Source of the DNA: Synechococcus sp. RS9909
Lineage (GTDB): Bacteria; Cyanobacteriota; Cyanobacteriia; PCC-6307; Cyanobiaceae
Length of the DNA stretch: 64,000 nt
Assembly: GCF_014279595.1 (NCBI RefSeq)
Contig: NZ_CP047943.1
Location: forward strand, 2,539,170-2,603,169
Reading direction: 5' to 3'
In this document: positions 60,032 to 64,000 of the stretch, in pieces
Layout: each line of letters opens with the position of its first letter
Position numbering within the stretch: the first letter of the stretch is position 1
The notes under the pieces: generated by a model
What the model was told of the DNA's origin: nothing
Database searches by the model: none
The model's input: the letters and a program-made list of their open reading frames with translations, nothing else
Program-made: the position numbers and the translations under genes

Positions 60032-61900
60032 GTGATCGAACAGGAACTCGGGGATTTCATTGAAGCGTCAGGCCTGATGGCCTACGACCCAGCAGCGATC
60101 ACCCGGATCTACGCCGGTCACCCCCAGCGGTTGATCCGACGCCTCTGGCAGACCCTGGTGCCGATCGGTCTGCTGCTGCTGGGCATCGGCAGCGACTGGG
60201 TGCTGGGCCTGCTGAGGACGCCGGAACGGGCCCGACGCCGAGCGCGGGAATGCGCCGAACTGCTGGTGGACCTCGGGCCAGCGTTCATCAAAGCGGGGCA
60301 GGCACTCTCCACCCGGCCCGACATCGTTCCGCCTGTGCTGCTCGAGGAACTGGCGCAACTGCAGGACCAACTGCCCGGCTTCTCCAGCGACCTGGCGATG
60401 GCCTGCATCGAAGAGGATCTGGGGGCGCCCGTGCACGCACACTTCCACTCGCTGGAGCGCGAGCCGATCTCTGCAGCCTCCCTGGGTCAGGTGCACCGAG
60501 GTGTGCTGAAAGGCGGTCAGCTCGTGGCTGTGAAGGTGCAGCGGCCGGGGCTGCGGGAACAGATCACGCTCGATCTCTACATCGTGCGCAACATCGCCGC
60601 CTGGTTGAACCGCAACATCGGCCTGATTCGCAGCGACCTTGTGGCCCTGATCGATGAACTGGGGCAACGGGTGTTCGAAGAGATGGACTATCTCAACGAA
60701 GCTGCCAATGCTGAACGGTTCCGGGAACTGCACCGCAACAACCCCCGCATTGCCGTACCGGCGATTTATCGAGCCGCCACCAGTCGGCGGGTGCTGACGA
60801 TGGAATGGATCGACGGTGTGAAACTCACCAACCTGGAGGCGGTGCGGGCCATGGGCATCGATCCCGACGACATGGTGGAGGTGGGTGTGAACTGCAGCCT
60901 GCAGCAGCTGCTGGAACACGGCTTCTTTCACGCCGATCCCCACCCGGGCAACCTGCTGGCCCTCGAGGACGGGAGGCTCTGTTACCTCGATTTCGGGATG
61001 ATGAGTGAGGTGAGCCGGGAGTCACGCACGGGCCTGATCCAGGCGGTGGTGCATCTGGTGAACCGCAATTTCAACAAACTCTCCAAGGATTTCGTCACCC
61101 TCGGCTTCCTGTCCGAAGACGTGAATCTCGAACCGATCGTCCCCGCCTTCGAGAGCGTGTTCAGTCAGGCCCTGGAGATGGGGGTGAATCGGATGGACTT
61201 CAAGAGCGTCACCGATGACATGTCGGGGGTGATGTATCGCTTTCCCTTCCGGGTGCCGCCGTACTACGCGCTGATCATCCGCTCCCTGGTGACCCTGGAG
61301 GGGATCGCCCTGAGCGTGGATCCCGACTTCAAAATCCTCGGTGCGGCCTACCCCTACTTCGCCCGTCGCCTGATGGAGGATCCCGATCCGCAACTCCGCC
61401 AGAGCCTCAAGGAGATGCTGTTTGACGGTGACGCCTTCCGCTGGACCCGCCTGGAGAACCTGGTGGCCAGCGCAGCCAGTCAGGCCCAGCTGGACCTCGA
61501 CACCCTGCTCGACCAGGTGCTCGATTTCCTCTTCTCTCCTAACGGGGGCATGCTGCGCAATCAATTGGTGGAGGCGGTGGTCGACCGCCTCGATGCCCTC
61601 GGCTGGTTCACGATGCTTCGAATCAGCCGGCAGCTGCCGCGGCGCCTGCAACCACCGGGCCTGATCGCATCAACCTCCTGGCAAGCGGCCGACGACGAGA
61701 TGCTCGATCTCGAACCGATCCGTCAACTGGTCGCCGTGCTGCAGCAATTGCCGGGATTCCGCCCGGAGCTGGTGCTGCGACGCCTGCCCCGTCTGCTGCG
61801 TGAACCTGGAGCTCGCACCATGGGCCTGAGTGTGGCCAAGGGACTGGCCGAACGAGGAGTTGTCCGCCTCGTGCGCGTCGCCGCTGGTGTTCCTGCCTAG
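60032..61900 (+). CDS. ABC1/UbiB-family atypical kinase
   Basis: A 622-residue protein of the ABC1K family. Marks are FIKAGQALSTRPD (KxGQ helix), ISAASLGQVHRG (Ala-rich loop), VAVKVQRPG (ATP lysine), EEMDYLNEAANAERF, FHADPHPGNLL (catalytic loop) and LDFGMM (metal-binding). The C-terminal third is helical. Relatives in cyanobacteria and plastids control prenyl-lipid metabolism. It starts at GTG 60032, divergent from recN. Its TAG stop is part of the next gene's likely -10. Confidence 0.92.
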   Translation: MIEQELGDFIEASGLMAYDPAAITRIYAGHPQRLIRRLWQTLVPIGLLLLGIGSDWVLGLLRTPERARRRARECAELLVDLGPAFIKAGQALSTRPDIVPPVLLEELAQLQDQLPGFSSDLAMACIEEDLGAPVHAHFHSLEREPISAASLGQVHRGVLKGGQLVAVKVQRPGLREQITLDLYIVRNIAAWLNRNIGLIRSDLVALIDELGQRVFEEMDYLNEAANAERFRELHRNNPRIAVPAIYRAATSRRVLTMEWIDGVKLTNLEAVRAMGIDPDDMVEVGVNCSLQQLLEHGFFHADPHPGNLLALEDGRLCYLDFGMMSEVSRESRTGLIQAVVHLVNRNFNKLSKDFVTLGFLSEDVNLEPIVPAFESVFSQALEMGVNRMDFKSVTDDMSGVMYRFPFRVPPYYALIIRSLVTLEGIALSVDPDFKILGAAYPYFARRLMEDPDPQLRQSLKEMLFDGDAFRWTRLENLVASAASQAQLDLDTLLDQVLDFLFSPNGGMLRNQLVEAVVDRLDALGWFTMLRISRQLPRRLQPPGLIASTSWQAADDEMLDLEPIRQLVAVLQQLPGFRPELVLRRLPRLLREPGARTMGLSVAKGLAERGVVRLVRVAAGVPA

Positions 61901-61903
61901 ATT
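61898..61903 (+). promoter_or_regulatory. -10 element of the stand-alone DUF1400 gene
   Basis: TAGATT, whose first three bases are the stop codon of the ABC1 kinase gene; 20 bases before ATG 61924. Confidence 0.4.
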
Positions 61904-61923
61904 CCGGGCGCTTGGAACAGGTC

Positions 61924-62517
61924 ATGCGTTTGTCCACACCGAAGCGCTCGCGGCGCCGTGCCCTGCTGGCCCTGGCCACTGGTCTTGGGTTGAGCCTTAG
62001 CAGCCTGATCGTTCCGGCCCAAGCGGCCAAAGAAGTGGCCTTCGTGAGCGGCGCCTTCAGGCGCTCGATCTCCGTGGCGGATCTCGCCTATCTGGCCGAA
62101 ACCGGCAAAGCGCGAGGGCTGCTCGCCGACATTCTCAAACTTGGTCGTCAGGACCCGGCCGATGTGGCCAAGCTCCTGAATCAGAAACTCGACCTTCCCC
62201 TGGTGCTCACCAGTCGGCTGATGTCGACCCGCATCGGTGATGTGATCATCCGTCGGGTGGCCACGATCATCTATCCCCTCAAGGTACCGGCTCCATCCGT
62301 GAGCGTTCCGGCGATCCGGGCCGGTGTGATCAACGGTCTGCAGATGGGCAGCGGCGGCCTCGATGCCATCCGTTTTCTTGAGGCCTATCCCGCCGAGGTG
62401 ATGGAGGTGAACATCCCGGCCCTGATGGCGGTGGTGCAGAAAGCCGAATCGATCGCTGGCCTGGTGAAATTCTTCTCCGAGTCGCCCCTGGATGGGCTGA
62501 AGAACGGCGACTCCTGA
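61924..62517 (+). CDS. Stand-alone DUF1400 protein, exported
   Basis: A 197-residue protein from ATG 61924 (TTG 61912 is an alternative). It starts with a basic RSRRRALLALATGLGLSLSSL signal region that carries twin arginines, ending in PAQAAKE. The mature part is DUF1400 only (VAFVSGAFRRSISVADLAYLAE…), matching the N-terminal part of the hydrolase at 53704-55233 but without a hydrolase domain. Function unknown. Confidence 0.75.
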   Translation: MRLSTPKRSRRRALLALATGLGLSLSSLIVPAQAAKEVAFVSGAFRRSISVADLAYLAETGKARGLLADILKLGRQDPADVAKLLNQKLDLPLVLTSRLMSTRIGDVIIRRVATIIYPLKVPAPSVSVPAIRAGVINGLQMGSGGLDAIRFLEAYPAEVMEVNIPALMAVVQKAESIAGLVKFFSESPLDGLKNGDS

Positions 62518-62550
62518 AACGAAGCGCCGACGCCACTCAAGCCAGCCGCA

Positions 62551-62556
62551 TAGATT
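62551..62556 (+). promoter_or_regulatory. -10 element of threonine synthase gene
   Basis: TAGATT, 24 bases before GTG 62581, which supports GTG rather than TTG 62575 as the start. Confidence 0.4.
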
Positions 62557-62580
62557 CCAGGGGCCCTATGCGTTTTGCCG

Positions 62581-63687
62581 GTGTCTCTGCTCCAGAACCT
62601 GCGCAGGCGGCTGACCAGCACCCCTGTGATGCAGGACTGGCCCGGCCTGATCGAGGCCTATCGGAGCTGGCTGCCGGTCAGTGATGCCACACCGGTGGTG
62701 ACCTTGCGCGAAGGCGCCACCCCCCTGATTCCCGTGCCATCGATCGCCGAGCGGATCGGCCGGGGCGTGAAGGTGTTCGTCAAATACGACGGTCTCAATC
62801 CGACGGGGTCCTTCAAGGACCGCGGCATGACCATGGCGATCAGTAAGGCCAAGGAGGCGGGCTGCGAAGCGGTGATCTGTGCCAGCACCGGCAACACCTC
62901 GGCCGCTGCCGCCGCCTACGCCCGCCGTGCCGGCATGCGGGCCTTCGTGCTGATCCCCGATGGCTACGTGGCCCAAGGAAAATTGGCGCAAGCCCTGGTG
63001 TATGGCGCCGAGGTTCTGGCGATCCGGGGCAATTTCGATCGTGCGCTCGACATCGTGCGTGAGGCCTCCGACCGCTATCCGGTCACCCTGGTCAACTCCG
63101 TCAATCCCTACCGGCTGCAAGGCCAGAAAACCGCGGCGTTCGAAGTGATCGAAGCCTTGGGTGATGCGCCCGACTGGCTCTGTATCCCGATGGGCAATGC
63201 CGGCAACATCACCGCCTACTGGATGGGCTTTCAGGAATATCACCAGGCCGGTCGCAGCCGCACCCTGCCGCGAATGATGGGCTTTCAGGCCAGCGGCTCT
63301 GCCCCCTTGGTGAGCAACACCACGGTGGAGGATCCCCACACCATCGCCACGGCGATCCGCATCGGCAATCCGGTGAACCGGGAGAAGGCGATCGCCGCTC
63401 GCACCGCCAGCAACGGCGCCTTTCTCGATGTGACCGACGCGGAGATCGTGGCGGCCTACAAACTGCTGGGAGGCCAGGAGGGCGTGTTCTGCGAACCGGC
63501 CAGCGCCGCCTCCGTGGCCGGATTGCTCAAACGCAAGGAGGAGGTTCCCGCCGGAGCGACCGTGGTCTGCGTGCTCACCGGCAATGGCCTGAAGGATCCC
63601 GACTGCGCCATCAACAACAACGATGCGGCCTTCCATACCGACCTGGATCCGGATCTGGGCACCGTGGCCCGCGTGATGGGCTTCTGA
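62581..63687 (+). CDS. thrC: Threonine synthase
   Basis: PLP enzyme that makes threonine from O-phosphohomoserine. The 368-residue protein has [15 protein letters not shown], the PLP lysine in [12 protein letters not shown], the [16 protein letters not shown] phosphate-binding loop and [14 protein letters not shown] near the end. GTG 62581 is preferred over TTG 62575 because of its promoter spacing. A strong terminator follows about 60 bases after the stop. Confidence 0.95.
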   Translation: MSLLQNLRRRLTSTPVMQDWPGLIEAYRSWLPVSDATPVVTLREGATPLIPVPSIAERIGRGVKVFVKYDGLNPTGSFKDRGMTMAISKAKEAGCEAVICASTGNTSAAAAAYARRAGMRAFVLIPDGYVAQGKLAQALVYGAEVLAIRGNFDRALDIVREASDRYPVTLVNSVNPYRLQGQKTAAFEVIEALGDAPDWLCIPMGNAGNITAYWMGFQEYHQAGRSRTLPRMMGFQASGSAPLVSNTTVEDPHTIATAIRIGNPVNREKAIAARTASNGAFLDVTDAEIVAAYKLLGGQEGVFCEPASAASVAGLLKRKEEVPAGATVVCVLTGNGLKDPDCAINNNDAAFHTDLDPDLGTVARVMGF

Positions 63688-63747
63688 GCGATCCGGCCCA
63701 TCACCGATCTCCCCACCGTTCATCGCAACCGTTCATCGCCAAGGCTC

Positions 63748-63771
63748 AACCCCTCCGCGGAGGGGTTTTTT
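63748..63771 (+). terminator. Terminator after thrC
   Basis: Palindrome AACCCCTCCGCGGAGGGGTT followed by TTTT. It is preceded by a direct repeat of CCGTTCATCGC (63716-63740). Confidence 0.85.
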
Positions 63772-64000
63772 GCTGCCCGATCGCACCAACCAACCGATGA
63801 ACTGGCTGCGGACAACCGCAATGAACCCGGCCTCAAGGCCGTGGAAAACGGGGACAACCCGCCCTCCCAGACCGACCACGCCTTCTCCACACCCTGTTGA
63901 AACTGTGCAAATCGCCATCCTCTCCGCACCCAGCGCCGCGATCTGCACAAGCCTGTGAAAAGCAAAACACCCTGCTGGAGCTGGATTGGCAGGGTTTTCC
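63772..64000. other. Gene-poor right edge with DnaA-box-like words (candidate oriC)
   Basis: No convincing gene in 63688-64000. Near-matches to the cyanobacterial DnaA box TTTTCCACA occur at 63848-63840 (minus strand, 8 of 9), 63883-63891 (plus, 8 of 9) and 63961-63953 (minus, 7 of 9). The window stops at TTTTCC, the first six bases of a box. In other cyanobacteria the origin lies beside dnaN; dnaN itself would be outside the window. Confidence 0.4.

Noticed and set aside
63720..63965. Minus-strand frames after thrC
   Set aside because: They cross the thrC terminator and the DnaA-box region, with shadow-like composition.
1..64000. Foreign island, phage or defence system
   Set aside because: No integrase, transposase, tRNA-flanked repeats, CRISPR or restriction genes were seen; the genes look like a core marine cyanobacterial set.

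Overview
The window looks like part of a marine picocyanobacterial chromosome, most probably a Synechococcus of the open-ocean type. The DNA is GC-rich and genes are packed with very small gaps. It carries PsbQ, a Tic20-family protein, group 2 sigma factor, ferredoxin-dependent nitrate and nitrite reductases, cyanase, a two-domain sucrose-phosphate synthase and several families known mainly from cyanobacteria (DUF3598, DUF3134, DUF1400, IctB-like). No rRNA, tRNA, CRISPR array, insertion sequence or prophage was seen.

Layout. 1-3640: a circularly permuted ATP-grasp, alpha-E and transglutaminase operon plus a convergent cupin-like gene. 3720-22238: a nitrogen-assimilation island. It holds nitrate permease, nitrate reductase NarB, the NarB-associated protein NarM, a molybdenum cofactor set (moaA, mobA, moaC, moeA, moaE, moaD, moaB), sirohaem genes (cobA and a CbiX/SirB-like chelatase), nirA, a formate/nitrite-family channel, a HEAT-repeat protein, cyanase, a Tat-exported beta-carbonic anhydrase and four microproteins. 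A textbook NtcA site lies upstream of nirA. 22311-30210: TrpD2-like protein, acetyltransferase, MFS exporter, polyphosphate kinase, sigma factor, phytol-kinase-like protein and DAHP synthase. 30307-39807: aconitase B, ClC channel, radical SAM protein, IctB-like protein, PurU, PsbQ and an FAD oxidoreductase. 39902-50113: PstS, DnaK, AroE, Tic20-like, ribosomal protein S6, ArgG, MraY, a cation antiporter and small unknown genes. 50160-63687: PurT, sucrose-phosphate synthase, a DUF1400 hydrolase, UvrA, RecN, an ABC1 kinase, a stand-alone DUF1400 protein and threonine synthase. 63688-64000 has no convincing gene and contains DnaA-box-like words, so it is a candidate replication-origin region.

How it works together. 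Nitrate enters through the permease, is reduced by NarB (which needs the Mo cofactor made by the moa/moe/mob genes) and then by NirA (which needs sirohaem from cobA and a chelatase). The FNT channel handles nitrite, and cyanase adds a second nitrogen source that consumes bicarbonate.

Two genome-wide habits are visible. First, many genes carry a TAN3T -10 hexamer about 20-26 bases before the start codon with no Shine-Dalgarno sequence between. Second, most convergent gene pairs overlap at their stop codons, leaving no room for a terminator. The most novel-looking items are the microproteins with internal duplications inside the nitrate island, the fixed promoter-to-start geometry and the possible origin at the right edge.
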